Positions 14,354-23,262 of a stretch of 30,847 bases of DNA are shown here, in pieces (position 1 is the stretch's first letter; every line of letters begins with the position of its first letter). The position numbers were made by a program, and so were the translations under genes. The stretch lies in the IMG/VR virus record IMGVR_UViG_3300030389_004692, positions 1 to 30,847 of that record, one strand, 5' to 3'. Source of the stretch: a virus. Under the pieces are notes generated by a model. The model ran no database searches. It was not told the origin of the DNA and saw only the letters and a list, made by a program, of their open reading frames with translations.

Positions 14354-15427
14354 TTAAACATTTTCCCAATATGTATCAGTATCTTTTTTGTCTAGTAACT
14401 CATTTTGCCAAAACAATGTTATGATTTCTTCGTTATTATTTGGTGTAATATTATGTGTGTAAAAAAGTGGCATATCAATATACTGAGTTTTATCACCAGA
14501 AACTTTATATTTTATAACAACATTAGAACCTAATTTTCGTAAACTGATTAAAGCCTCACCTTTCAATACACAAAACCTCTCTAATTTTCTCATATGGAAA
14601 TGCTGACCTCTTACATAACCAGGTTTTGTAGTTGAAAAAAAAGATTGACCACCATTATTTGTTTTAATTGTCTCAGACAAATAACCTCTATCATCTATGT
14701 GACTGTCCATAGTGATTAGTTTATTTTCCATGTAAGACCGAAATGTATTGAATAAATTTAAATCAAAATCGGTTTCCAATACTGGTATGACATTATTATT
14801 AATATATTCATCTTTAAATCCTAACAATTTTGAGTAAACATAATTTACCGAGCAAACTTCATCATGCTTTATCTCATAATTTTCTTCATCACCTTTTTTT
14901 CTTATTATATCAACTATCTGTTTACATAAGTTTTGAACATATATTAATCGAACTTCGTTACTATTAGCATTCACCACTTCATCATTTATTATCTTATGAC
15001 AAAAAGTAGCTACAAAAGAATTATAATTTGGTTTACAAAAGGGACCAAAAACGTTTGGTATTTTCATTGATTGAAATTTTGAATTATTTCGTTTAGCCCA
15101 ATCTAAAAATAATATCTTGTTCTCTCTTCTATAAACACCAAATAAACTTTCATCATCCTCATGTAACGATGAAGCATATAGCAATCTCTTACCCTCAAAT
15201 CCCTCTAATGATTTGATTAGATTTAAAGCAGACTTTTTATTATTCAAATAAACCTGTTGTTCATCACCTCTATTTTTTTCTGCTAAATGTACTATTACAT
15301 CACATTTGTCAATTTCATTCAAATCCCTATTCAACTTAATAACCTTCAGATCGTCACATAAATACTTTATATGTAACCATAAGTGATATCCTATAAAACC
15401 ATTTGAACCTGTTATTCCTATCTTCAA
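14354..15427 (-). CDS. capF: CapF-like bifunctional reductase/epimerase (SDR + cupin), 357 aa
   Basis: CapF (WbjC, FnlB) takes the product of CapE; its cupin domain epimerises C3 and its SDR domain reduces C4, giving a UDP-6-deoxy-L-amino sugar. The N-terminal SDR shows TGSNGFIG (6-13). The C-terminal cupin is well kept, with RGQHFHMRKLERF (His276, His278, Glu283 as metal ligands), THN with His325, and the family ending LFWQNE...DTYWENV. The SDR active-site stretch reads ESLFGVYRREN, so the expected YxxxK appears as F96...R100, not the catalytic pair. Start is TTG (15425-15427), overlapping the upstream stop by 4 bases (TTGA); no ATG is available before the Rossmann motif. Confidence 0.88.
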   Translation of the reverse strand: MKIGITGSNGFIGYHLWLHIKYLCDDLKVIKLNRDLNEIDKCDVIVHLAEKNRGDEQQVYLNNKKSALNLIKSLEGFEGKRLLYASSLHEDDESLFGVYRRENKILFLDWAKRNNSKFQSMKIPNVFGPFCKPNYNSFVATFCHKIINDEVVNANSNEVRLIYVQNLCKQIVDIIRKKGDEENYEIKHDEVCSVNYVYSKLLGFKDEYINNNVIPVLETDFDLNLFNTFRSYMENKLITMDSHIDDRGYLSETIKTNNGGQSFFSTTKPGYVRGQHFHMRKLERFCVLKGEALISLRKLGSNVVIKYKVSGDKTQYIDMPLFYTHNITPNNNEEIITLFWQNELLDKKDTDTYWENV

Positions 15428-16383
15428 TTTAGAACCCCTTTATCTAATAAAAAAGGATAAGCTTCCTCACTCTTCATTACATAAAACTCTGAGTTTAATG
15501 GTTTATGATTATAGTTCTCATTGTTTCTTTCATAGCCAATCATCAAATATTTTTCACCAGCTTCTTCAACTCTCTGATATTCTATAGAACTAATCATTTC
15601 TTCGTGTAACTTTTCTCCATTTCTAATTGGTATCTTATGAAATTTTATATCTTTTTTACCTAACGATGTTGCTATTGACTTTGCAAAATCTATAATCTTC
15701 ATTGATTTTAATTTTGGAACTACTATTTTACCATGTGAATGAAGATATTTATAAGACCATTCTATCAAGTCTATAGCCTCATCTAATGTGATTAAAAACC
15801 TAGTCATATCAAAGCTTGTTATAGGTAAACTCCCAGCACCCTTTTCTATTATATCTTTAAATACGGGTATAAGCGAACCAGTAGAATCTAATACATTTCC
15901 ATACCTACAAAGCGCAACTTTTATATCAGATTGCTCCTTTGCAAAGTTTACATATATTTGCTCTGCTATACCTTTACTCATACCATAAACATTAACAGGA
16001 CTACAAGCCTTGTCTGTAGATATGAACATTACAGTTTCTATTTGATGTCTACATTCTCTAATGCAATCTATTAAATATTGATGACCAACTACATTTGTTA
16101 ATATTGACTCATACGGATTGTCTTGTGCAACCCATACTGTTTTAAGTGCGGCTGTATTAACAATTACATGCGGTTTAAATTCATACATATTTCTTAATAT
16201 AGATTCTTTGTCTTTTATATCCCCAATTCGATATAAAGCATTAGGATAAGTTCTTTTCATCTCTTCTTGTTTGTGTTCATTCCTAGAAAAAATTAAAATA
16301 TCATTTTCTTTATTCCATCTTTCAGTCAATTGTTTACCTAAAGCGCCAGTGCCACCTATTATCATTATTTTTTTATTAATCAC
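15424..16383 (-). CDS. UDP-HexNAc 4,6-dehydratase/5-epimerase, CapE/FlaA1 type
   Basis: 319 aa. NAD motif GGTGALG (10-16), the TAALKTVWVAQDNPYE segment (78-92) with the lysine typical of this family, STDKACSPVN with Asp124 and Lys125, and YGMSK (133-137). This is the catalytic set of PseB/FlaA1 and CapE dehydratases that turn UDP-GlcNAc into a 4-keto-6-deoxy-L-sugar. The gene directly precedes capF with a 4-base overlap, as in L-FucNAc and pneumosamine pathways, which favours a CapE role. Start is GTG (16381-16383) with GAGG upstream and a GTGA overlap; an ATG six codons later is the alternative. Confidence 0.85.
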   Translation of the reverse strand: MINKKIMIIGGTGALGKQLTERWNKENDILIFSRNEHKQEEMKRTYPNALYRIGDIKDKESILRNMYEFKPHVIVNTAALKTVWVAQDNPYESILTNVVGHQYLIDCIRECRHQIETVMFISTDKACSPVNVYGMSKGIAEQIYVNFAKEQSDIKVALCRYGNVLDSTGSLIPVFKDIIEKGAGSLPITSFDMTRFLITLDEAIDLIEWSYKYLHSHGKIVVPKLKSMKIIDFAKSIATSLGKKDIKFHKIPIRNGEKLHEEMISSIEYQRVEEAGEKYLMIGYERNNENYNHKPLNSEFYVMKSEEAYPFLLDKGVLN

Positions 16384-17336
16384 ACCACCACCTCATTGTA
16401 ATATCTTAATACAGTAATTTCTTTTGGATTTGGAACATCTACATCATTACCCATAGCTATATCGATTATAATTTTCATAAAGTTAACATTAGCTAATGTC
16501 GCAAAATAAGTGCCACCACCAAACCTCGGATTTATTTCAACAAATTTAGGTGTACCATCTATAGACTCTTTCATTTGAATACAAACTGGACCTTTCATAT
16601 TTAAGATTTTACATAGCCTGACACAACTATTTTCAATTAATTCATTTCTAAATATACGACCTTTGGATGAGATACCAGCTTTTATTTGTAGTCTTTCTCT
16701 CGGAACTACAGACAAAACCTCGCCACTTAAATCACATAAGACATCAATGGTATATTCTGTACCTGGTAAATATTCTTGATAAATATAATCACTACTAAAG
16801 TGTAAATTTTCTGTTGACGAAAATGACCTAACATCATTTCTATGATTCCAAAGTTCTATACCTCTGCTACCACTACCTCTTCTTGGTTTACATAAAATAG
16901 GAAATTCTACATCTTGCCAATCATCAGAAGTTATAGGAAATAGGTGTTTTAAATTATTAAATTCACTCGATGCTTTATGATAAAATGTTAATTTGTCTTG
17001 ACAATTTAATATATCTTTATGATTTGACATAAAGTTTATAACATGTAATTTATCTAATAAAGCCTGATTCTTTGAGAAATGAACTATATCAGCATCACCC
17101 GTAGGGACTATCAAGTCTACCTTTTCTTCTCTAATAATTTTTAGAACCTCTTTCCAATAATTATCCTCTACTGAAAATGGAACTACATAACTACTATCGG
17201 CTAAATGAAACCCTACTGAAAGATTATCACAATCAATAGCTATTATTTTATGTTCATTTTTTTTATCAAAGTTACGAACAGATTTTATAACGCCGACAGC
17301 AGCAGGTCCACCAGCACAAGAAACTAATATTATCAT
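16380..17336 (-). CDS. ATP-grasp enzyme (carbamoyl-phosphate-synthase-like), 318 aa
   Basis: ATP-grasp proteins join a carboxylate to an amine or thiol with ATP. The N-terminus VSCAGGPAAVGVIKS is a PylC/CarB-like Rossmann part. The central domain has FPILCKPRRGSGSRGIELW (about 160-178), the lysine and glycine-rich loop that grips ATP, and the C-terminal part EINPRFGGG with the metal-binding Glu-Asn. Such enzymes in glycan clusters add amino acids or peptides to sugars, or build small amide-linked precursors. Overlaps neighbours by 4 bases on both sides. Reaction not known. Confidence 0.85.
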   Translation of the reverse strand: MIILVSCAGGPAAVGVIKSVRNFDKKNEHKIIAIDCDNLSVGFHLADSSYVVPFSVEDNYWKEVLKIIREEKVDLIVPTGDADIVHFSKNQALLDKLHVINFMSNHKDILNCQDKLTFYHKASSEFNNLKHLFPITSDDWQDVEFPILCKPRRGSGSRGIELWNHRNDVRSFSSTENLHFSSDYIYQEYLPGTEYTIDVLCDLSGEVLSVVPRERLQIKAGISSKGRIFRNELIENSCVRLCKILNMKGPVCIQMKESIDGTPKFVEINPRFGGGTYFATLANVNFMKIIIDIAMGNDVDVPNPKEITVLRYYNEVVV

Positions 17337-17641
17337 ACTTCTAAACCCTCACTGTTATACCAATCTTCATTATTAAGGCATTTATCATCTACAAATAAAT
17401 CAAAATGAGGTTTACCTAAAGTAAGTTCGTGATAAAATACACCCCATTCTGCCAATTGATTTTTGGTAAACTCTGTCCAATCTTTACCTGATAATGTTCC
17501 TCTTGAAGTGAAGAATTGGATACGATGTCCATCTTTATATTTTTTATTAATCCAATCAATTACTTTTTGGTAAGGTTTGGCATCTCTGTAATCGCAATTT
17601 GTGTTGCATATAGTTCCATCTATATCAAAGCAATATCTCAT
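17333..17641 (-). CDS. Small HAD-family phosphatase, 102 aa
   Basis: MRYCFDIDGTICNT gives HAD motif I (Asp6, Asp8). Motif II is QFFTSRGT near 42-49, and FDLFVDDKCLNNED near 80-93 gives the acidic pair. There is no cap domain, so it acts on an exposed phosphate, for example a sugar or polyol phosphate. Similar short HAD proteins occur in capsule clusters. Second HAD of the island, alongside the domain fused to the nucleotidyltransferase. Translationally coupled to both neighbours by ATGA overlaps. Confidence 0.8.
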   Translation of the reverse strand: MRYCFDIDGTICNTNCDYRDAKPYQKVIDWINKKYKDGHRIQFFTSRGTLSGKDWTEFTKNQLAEWGVFYHELTLGKPHFDLFVDDKCLNNEDWYNSEGLEV

Positions 17642-18567
17642 AAATATTTTACCCCATCAATAAAATTTCCACTCTTAAAAGGCCTCTTTCTAATCTTTCC
17701 TTGATTCTTTCCACCATGAATAGGACCGTAATATTTGTTACCAATCACATAAGTTTTAGAATATTTTGGTGTCCATAAATTCATGCCTGTTTCATTACCA
17801 AAGTTATATTCGGCATTTATTTTAAGGGTTTGTTGCTCCCTTATACTAAAATTCAAATCCTTTAATTCTATTGCATCTAAAAAGTTTAAACTTGTATTTT
17901 TTAGTGGAGCTTCTCCATAATACAACCATCTCATATCTTCATCAACTTGTTTGATTTTATCTATTAATAAATTACTCTCTGCAGTATTACCGAATGTTGA
18001 CGATACGGAAATATAAGAGTATTTACTAATTTTATTATCTAATAAAAATAGTGAGGTTGTTTCACATTCATCTTTAGTTGGATAAAAGTCTGGTGAAGTA
18101 TCAATCATTTCCTCGTCATTAAATTGCCAAAAAGTCATCATCTGTTTAGTTAGTGAGATTTTATCATTATTTTCATCAAATATTCTATAATGGTCGTGAA
18201 ATATTTCCCCATTATAACCATCTATAAATTCATCTACAAAAGGATTATTATTAAATACAACTTCAGAAATAGTGCTAGAATCAAAAGTTCCATATCCCCA
18301 ATTATTTAACATATCGCCGAATATTGTTTTTAACATATTACTATTTGGAATATATACTTTACAATTAGGATACTTTTCTTTAAGTAATCTAGGCATGGCA
18401 GATATTATACACCAATCCCCAATTCCGTGACAGGTTCTCATAACCACGAACTCACCATTTTCCAAATAATCATCTGGTATGTAAGAGGGATTAGTCACAG
18501 GAAATCCGATATTCTCCGATGGTATTCCGTATAATTTATTATTCAATATTCTAAAAAATGTTTTCAT
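17638..18567 (-). CDS. GT9-like glycosyltransferase (heptosyltransferase fold), 309 aa
   Basis: The segment RTCHGIGDWCIISAMPRLLKE (about 44-64) matches the start of ADP-heptose/LPS heptosyltransferases (GxGDxxxxxP). A second Rossmann part begins near SKYSYISVSSTFGN (about 180). The end of the protein has the GNETGMNLW segment, similar to the nucleotide-sugar contact region (GxxTG) of GT9. Some usual motifs are weak, so the donor is uncertain. Follows another GT-B-like gene with a 4-base overlap. Confidence 0.65.
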   Translation of the reverse strand: MKTFFRILNNKLYGIPSENIGFPVTNPSYIPDDYLENGEFVVMRTCHGIGDWCIISAMPRLLKEKYPNCKVYIPNSNMLKTIFGDMLNNWGYGTFDSSTISEVVFNNNPFVDEFIDGYNGEIFHDHYRIFDENNDKISLTKQMMTFWQFNDEEMIDTSPDFYPTKDECETTSLFLLDNKISKYSYISVSSTFGNTAESNLLIDKIKQVDEDMRWLYYGEAPLKNTSLNFLDAIELKDLNFSIREQQTLKINAEYNFGNETGMNLWTPKYSKTYVIGNKYYGPIHGGKNQGKIRKRPFKSGNFIDGVKYL

Positions 18568-19490
18568 AATGTTTTCATTATTCCATCGAAATGTTTTAAG
18601 AATACCTTTTCTGAATAATACATATTATATCTTTTTTGTGTTGTTTCCATACAAAATTTATAAAACTTATCATCTTTTAATTTGCGAGCAATATCTTTAG
18701 CCTTATCTATCTCTCCAAGTTCGACCGTAGTTGCTGGATGTAATATTCTTTGAGTATTTGAATTTGAATAAGCAATACAAGGTATTCCGTGAAAACTACA
18801 ATTAAGATTAAATGTGCCAGCAGCTGCTGTTCCTAATTGTACGCCAACATTAAATTGGGATAAAATATCTATCCATTTCCTCCACATAACCCACGGAATA
18901 TGATCTAAAACCTCTTCTTCCTCTATTTTCATTCTACCGGTAGTTACTGCTGTTATTGGGTTTTCTAACTCCAAAGCCACTTGATAAGAATCAAATCCAC
19001 CATAATCTTTTACCCAATTACCACCTATGATTGTTCCATTTCCCCAATCATTTCGCCTGACTATACCATCTGTAATCATAACAGTAGGAAGCAATTCAGT
19101 TCTTACATTAGTTAATCCATTATAATATTTTAAGTCAACGTCATTGTGACAAAATATCAAATCCATTGATGTAATAAAATTAAAATACCATATTTGTTCT
19201 GCTATAGGACTATCTTGCCAATAGTTATAATAACTCTCTTGCATTACTGTCACTTTTTTACATACCCTACGATATTGGTCCAATAACGGATAGTTTAACA
19301 ACATCTCTCTTTTCTTAGGTAATATCATCACACCCACATCATATAAGTTATTAGATAATGTTTGTATTTTTGATAGCGGATGATGTGTAGCATTTAACGC
19401 ACATACCCAAGCCACATCTGTTCTCATGTTAGGATGATTTCTCGGCACTTTTCCCTCATAACCAGCTTCCGAAAAGAAACCTATGTTCAT
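18564..19490 (-). CDS. GT-B-like glycosyltransferase, 308 aa
   Basis: Starts MNIGFFSEAGYEGKVPRNHP; the first half has alternating strands and helices with YDVGVMILPKKRE and VTVMQESYYNYW. The second half contains GGNWVKDYGGFDSY and FNVGVQLGTAAAGTFNLNCSFHGIP, where a GT-B enzyme binds the donor, followed by PCIAYSNSNTQ. I cannot name a CAZy family with confidence; GT4-like is the best guess. The classical E-x7-E motif is not seen. Overlaps neighbours by 4 bases. Confidence 0.55.
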   Translation of the reverse strand: MNIGFFSEAGYEGKVPRNHPNMRTDVAWVCALNATHHPLSKIQTLSNNLYDVGVMILPKKREMLLNYPLLDQYRRVCKKVTVMQESYYNYWQDSPIAEQIWYFNFITSMDLIFCHNDVDLKYYNGLTNVRTELLPTVMITDGIVRRNDWGNGTIIGGNWVKDYGGFDSYQVALELENPITAVTTGRMKIEEEEVLDHIPWVMWRKWIDILSQFNVGVQLGTAAAGTFNLNCSFHGIPCIAYSNSNTQRILHPATTVELGEIDKAKDIARKLKDDKFYKFCMETTQKRYNMYYSEKVFLKHFDGIMKTL

Positions 19491-20116
19491 CCGAAAAGCC
19501 TCTCTATTCTAAATTGTTCTACATATCCAGCACCAACCTTTGAACATAAATAATTTGTATGAAAATCTTTGATACTTTGTTCTTGGAAATATAACTTATC
19601 TTTCTGTGAATCAAATCCATCTCTAAGAAAATCTATTTTGCTTTGTAACACCTCATCCGATATTTTAACGTAATAGTTTGGTATCCACTCTTCTAGTATA
19701 GAAGGTGTTCTGTAAGTAATTAGTCCAACATCAATACCTCTTAACAAAGCATACGAAATATTATTAACCATTCTATGTTCAAAGTGTGAGTCATGTTTTG
19801 GAAGAGTTAATATTGCATCATAACTTTTAAGGTCAAATGTATTTTCAATGTGGTTTACCCAAAAATCTTCTGAACTATCTTTCACACAAGTAAATTCTAA
19901 ACATGCACCTTTGACATTAGTTAGTTTATCCCAAATCTTTTTGCACTCATCAAACCTAGAATCACCAGTGGTGACATCAAAGTCGCCACCATTTGATAAA
20001 ACAACTACATCGAATAATGTATGACCACAACTTATCATAGAACCCAACACGCCATATTCAATATCATCTGGATGAGCTGATAGACATAGAACCTTATTTA
20101 AATTTAAAAAATTCAT
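19487..20116 (-). CDS. PIG-L/LmbE family deacetylase, 209 aa
   Basis: These zinc enzymes remove the acetyl group from N-acetylated sugars or related compounds. The metal motif AHPDDIE is present (His15, Pro16, Asp17, Asp18, Glu20). The second motif is HDSHFEHRM near 105 (HxxHxxxH), giving the third ligand. Length is normal. The gene lies next to the beta-helix acyltransferase, so the pair could replace an N-acetyl group with another acyl group on an amino sugar. The pairing is an inference from position. Confidence 0.85.
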   Translation of the reverse strand: MNFLNLNKVLCLSAHPDDIEYGVLGSMISCGHTLFDVVVLSNGGDFDVTTGDSRFDECKKIWDKLTNVKGACLEFTCVKDSSEDFWVNHIENTFDLKSYDAILTLPKHDSHFEHRMVNNISYALLRGIDVGLITYRTPSILEEWIPNYYVKISDEVLQSKIDFLRDGFDSQKDKLYFQEQSIKDFHTNYLCSKVGAGYVEQFRIERLFG

Positions 20117-20913
20117 ATAGATTTAAAAAATCTATCAGCATAGATTTTTATTCCTCTTCTTCTTAGGTAATCTCTTAAATCTTCTGAGACATCATTAGTA
20201 TGCCCTTCGATTGTCTTATCATCTATGTTATATATAGTCTTAAAATTACTCTGATTTAAAAATATTTTTCCGTTCTTATAATTAGTTTCTATGTTACGAG
20301 TTATCCCCTTATGTTCACATAATACTTTCCAATCTGAAAGAATCTTCTTTACCATTGATTCAATTTGCGTATCTTTGAGTGTTTTCGGGTATATATTTTC
20401 CTTAATAATTTTACACGGTATACCAGCAGCTAAACACCCATCAGGTAAACTCTTATTAACTAATGAGTTAGTTCCAATCACAACATTATTACCAACAACA
20501 ACATTAGGTAACACAATACTTCTAGCTGGTAACCAAACATCATTACCTATCTTAACAGGTCCAAACTCCGATGGAAAACCCTTTGTTACATCTAACCAAG
20601 CACCGTGAGTCCAAATCATTACATCAGCTCCAATGCCACAGTTGTCTCCTATTTCTACAGGTTCAGATGGATTAATTATTGTATTCTCAAATATACCGAC
20701 TCCATTACCAATCTTTACTTTTGAATTAGGTCCTGTGTTCCCACCTCTTCCTATTTCTACCCCATCCGCCATATATAGGTGATTACCTATGATTAACTCT
20801 TTACATTTTATTTTTACATTATTACCTATTCTAGAATATTTACCTATCGTAACCTTTTCACAATCTATAAAAGTATTCTCTCCTATTATAACCGAACTAT
20901 GTATATTACGCAT
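20113..20913 (-). CDS. Left-handed beta-helix acyltransferase (hexapeptide repeat), 266 aa
   Basis: The first 180 residues are hexapeptide repeats (VIIGENTFI, VTIGKYSRIG, LIIGNHLYMADGVEIG, PVEIGDNCGIGADVMI, VVVGNNVVIGTNSLV), as in sugar O- or N-acyltransferases of the LbetaH class. HGAWLD near 125 may supply the catalytic histidine. The last 90 residues are not part of the repeat and look helical. The start at ATG 20911-20913 is preferred since AGGAG lies just upstream; an ATG 12 bases earlier is also open. It follows a DxD glycosyltransferase gene with an 8-base overlap. Confidence 0.85.
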   Translation of the reverse strand: MRNIHSSVIIGENTFIDCEKVTIGKYSRIGNNVKIKCKELIIGNHLYMADGVEIGRGGNTGPNSKVKIGNGVGIFENTIINPSEPVEIGDNCGIGADVMIWTHGAWLDVTKGFPSEFGPVKIGNDVWLPARSIVLPNVVVGNNVVIGTNSLVNKSLPDGCLAAGIPCKIIKENIYPKTLKDTQIESMVKKILSDWKVLCEHKGITRNIETNYKNGKIFLNQSNFKTIYNIDDKTIEGHTNDVSEDLRDYLRRRGIKIYADRFFKSI

Positions 20914-21673
20914 ACAACTCCTCATAAGTTCTTTTCATCCAATAATCAACATTTCTGTTTGATGGATTTGGTGGTATGGCATTAAAGTGATAAACCCAAC
21001 CCGATTTATACATATTTTTTAAAGAGTCATCCCACCAACTATAGTCTTTAATCCACAATAAATTTTTCTTAAACATATCTTGTAAATTGTAACATTCTGG
21101 TAATAAGTTTAGCTCTAAATTATTTTTCTCTCTAAGAAAGTTAATACAAGTTTGGTCTCCTGAATTGTATTTACCCAACACCCTAAGTAATTCATCTTTA
21201 TTTGAATTATACCAATCTATTATCTCAGCTAAATACTCCTTATGAGATTCATTAAATATCTGAAATCCTCCATTTATATATCTCCACAATTTAAACGTAT
21301 CGGTTTGAAAGAATTTAGGTCCCCATTGAGAAATACTTCTATGTTGCCATTCGTAACATCCATTGTTCAAAACAGCAGAATACTTATCATTTGTTTCATC
21401 AAAAAAGTTAGGACAATTAGGGTGGACAATAGTATCGGCATCGACCAATAAGACTTGACTGTATTTGATATTATTAGATTCTAATAAATCAAACACATAA
21501 TATCTTTGCCATACAATTGGCATGTGTTCAACAGGAAGCAACAAATCCTCTAATACAAATAGCTCACAATTGTGTTTATTAGACCAATTTTTCCAACTCT
21601 CTACCGATAAATGATATGGAGAACTTCTATCATTACCTAAATCAATATTAGGGATAAATACTATATTTTTCAT
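20906..21673 (-). CDS. DxD glycosyltransferase, GT8-like, 255 aa
   Basis: The metal-binding motif VLLVDADTIVHPN (Asp78, Asp80) follows a strand exactly as in GT-A enzymes, and the acceptor half has YINGGFQIFNESH and SGDQTCINFL, both typical of GT8/GT34-like folds (the GDQ segment holds catalytic contacts). A late HFN near the C-terminus (WVYHFNAIPP) is like the HxxG metal ligand region of GT8. Donor unknown. Overlaps the GT2-fusion gene by 4 bases. Confidence 0.75.
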   Translation of the reverse strand: MKNIVFIPNIDLGNDRSSPYHLSVESWKNWSNKHNCELFVLEDLLLPVEHMPIVWQRYYVFDLLESNNIKYSQVLLVDADTIVHPNCPNFFDETNDKYSAVLNNGCYEWQHRSISQWGPKFFQTDTFKLWRYINGGFQIFNESHKEYLAEIIDWYNSNKDELLRVLGKYNSGDQTCINFLREKNNLELNLLPECYNLQDMFKKNLLWIKDYSWWDDSLKNMYKSGWVYHFNAIPPNPSNRNVDYWMKRTYEELYA

Positions 21674-23262
21674 AAATATTCAAATCCCCACTTTTCATAT
21701 TCAAGTTCTGAGAATGGATATCCTTTATATGATTCCATCTCATAAAATCTTTTTATACCTTTCCAATCATTTATATTTTTTTTATCATTCTTGTTTTTTC
21801 TACTAAAATAAAATCTAGGTTCTAAAAACTTATAGCCCTCAAATTCAAAGGTATAGTTCTGAATTATATCATCGTCTGATTTTGCACCATTAATCATAAA
21901 CTTTTCATAATTAGGTGAAAATATTTCAACATTACCAACTTTATGATATTCATTAGTCATATTAAGGTCACTTCGCAACTTAGAGCTTATTATAATATCT
22001 AAATCATCATTTTGACGAATTCCCATAATAGCTAAAATGCTGGATTGAGTTAGACAATACTGAGACTTATCCAATCGTTTTAGTTGTTTCATACTCCTCA
22101 AATTTGATAATGGATTAGTTGCTCTAATTAAATTATCACCGTCCCACGGTACATTGTATATTTTTTCTTCTTTCATATAAAATGGTATGTAAGATTTTCC
22201 TGATATTAACCTACCTAACATAGCACAAGCTCTGTGATAACTGTGTTTTATAAAACCATTATCAAACTCTACTGGATGTTCTTTTAAAAAAGTTTTAATC
22301 TCATTATCGCTCATCCTCTCCAAAGAATTATAATATTCTTCTGTCATATTATCCCAACCTAATTCGTGGTGGTCAGCTACATTTTTTCTGAACTCCCCTA
22401 TCATGCAATTAAAGTATTGCCAATTCTTAGGATTTAACATAAACCTATTTGTGCGAAGATTTTCAGGCACAGAGTAAAACATTAATACATCCTTAACAGT
22501 TTTTAAAGTGCCATTTTGTGTAATTATCTCTTTTCCACCACCACCTTGAGCAAACTCCATATTTAAAAAGTAATCTAATGATATTGGTTTGAACCTATCT
22601 TTTTTTTTAATTTCGTCCGAACTCCCTAAGTTCATACCCATGCTTATCTCTTCATTATAAAATTTATTTTGTTCTACCTGTCTTTCTATTGTTTTCGGGT
22701 GAACTATAGAATACTTTTGTTCCATTGGCAAATGAGCATAAGTCTGAAAGCCTGTTAGTTGTTCGTGAACTGGTTTTTCCCAACGAATATTTGGTCGATT
22801 ACGAAAGATACGACCTTGCCAATCAGGATAGTTTATCCATCCTTTTTCATTCATTGTGTATCCATACATTTTACAATGTTCCTTAGTTATCCCATCCACT
22901 GTATTTATTCTTGGTACAAAAATTAAATCAACCTCATTACCCTCAAGTATCTCATGTATGTCTTTCAAAAACCAATGAGATACCATTTCATCCGCATCTA
23001 AATTAAAACTGTAATCACCAGTGCACATACTTTTAAGGTAGTTTTTTTGACTTGCAAAATCCTTCAATAAATTTCGTTGCTCTAATATAACACCTTTAGC
23101 AGAAGAATAATAATCTAAAATAGCTTTGGTTTTTTCCTCAGTAGAATAATCATCTAATATAACAATCTCATCTTGTGGTTGTTTATACTTTACTAAAAAT
23201 TCTAATAACTTTTCAAGAGTGTTGGTTTCATTATGAACCAAGATAGAATAACTAATTTTCAT
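21670..23262 (-). CDS. GT2 glycosyltransferase fused to nucleotidyltransferase-like domain, 530 aa
   Basis: Residues 1-220 form a family 2 glycosyltransferase: SYSILVHNETNTLEK at the start, EIVILDDYSTEEKT near 32 and the DxD-like NLDADEM (87-93). Residues from 404 on look like a minimal nucleotidyltransferase: ILAIMGIRQNDDLDIIIS, with Asp420 and Asp422 as the expected metal pair, and a later FEGYKFLEPRFYFSRKNKND segment like the region following it in MNT-type enzymes. The middle, about 220-400, is unassigned. Fusion of the two activities in one chain is unusual. GT2 is firm, the second domain moderate. Confidence 0.75.
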   Translation of the reverse strand: MKISYSILVHNETNTLEKLLEFLVKYKQPQDEIVILDDYSTEEKTKAILDYYSSAKGVILEQRNLLKDFASQKNYLKSMCTGDYSFNLDADEMVSHWFLKDIHEILEGNEVDLIFVPRINTVDGITKEHCKMYGYTMNEKGWINYPDWQGRIFRNRPNIRWEKPVHEQLTGFQTYAHLPMEQKYSIVHPKTIERQVEQNKFYNEEISMGMNLGSSDEIKKKDRFKPISLDYFLNMEFAQGGGGKEIITQNGTLKTVKDVLMFYSVPENLRTNRFMLNPKNWQYFNCMIGEFRKNVADHHELGWDNMTEEYYNSLERMSDNEIKTFLKEHPVEFDNGFIKHSYHRACAMLGRLISGKSYIPFYMKEEKIYNVPWDGDNLIRATNPLSNLRSMKQLKRLDKSQYCLTQSSILAIMGIRQNDDLDIIISSKLRSDLNMTNEYHKVGNVEIFSPNYEKFMINGAKSDDDIIQNYTFEFEGYKFLEPRFYFSRKNKNDKKNINDWKGIKRFYEMESYKGYPFSELEYEKWGFEYL

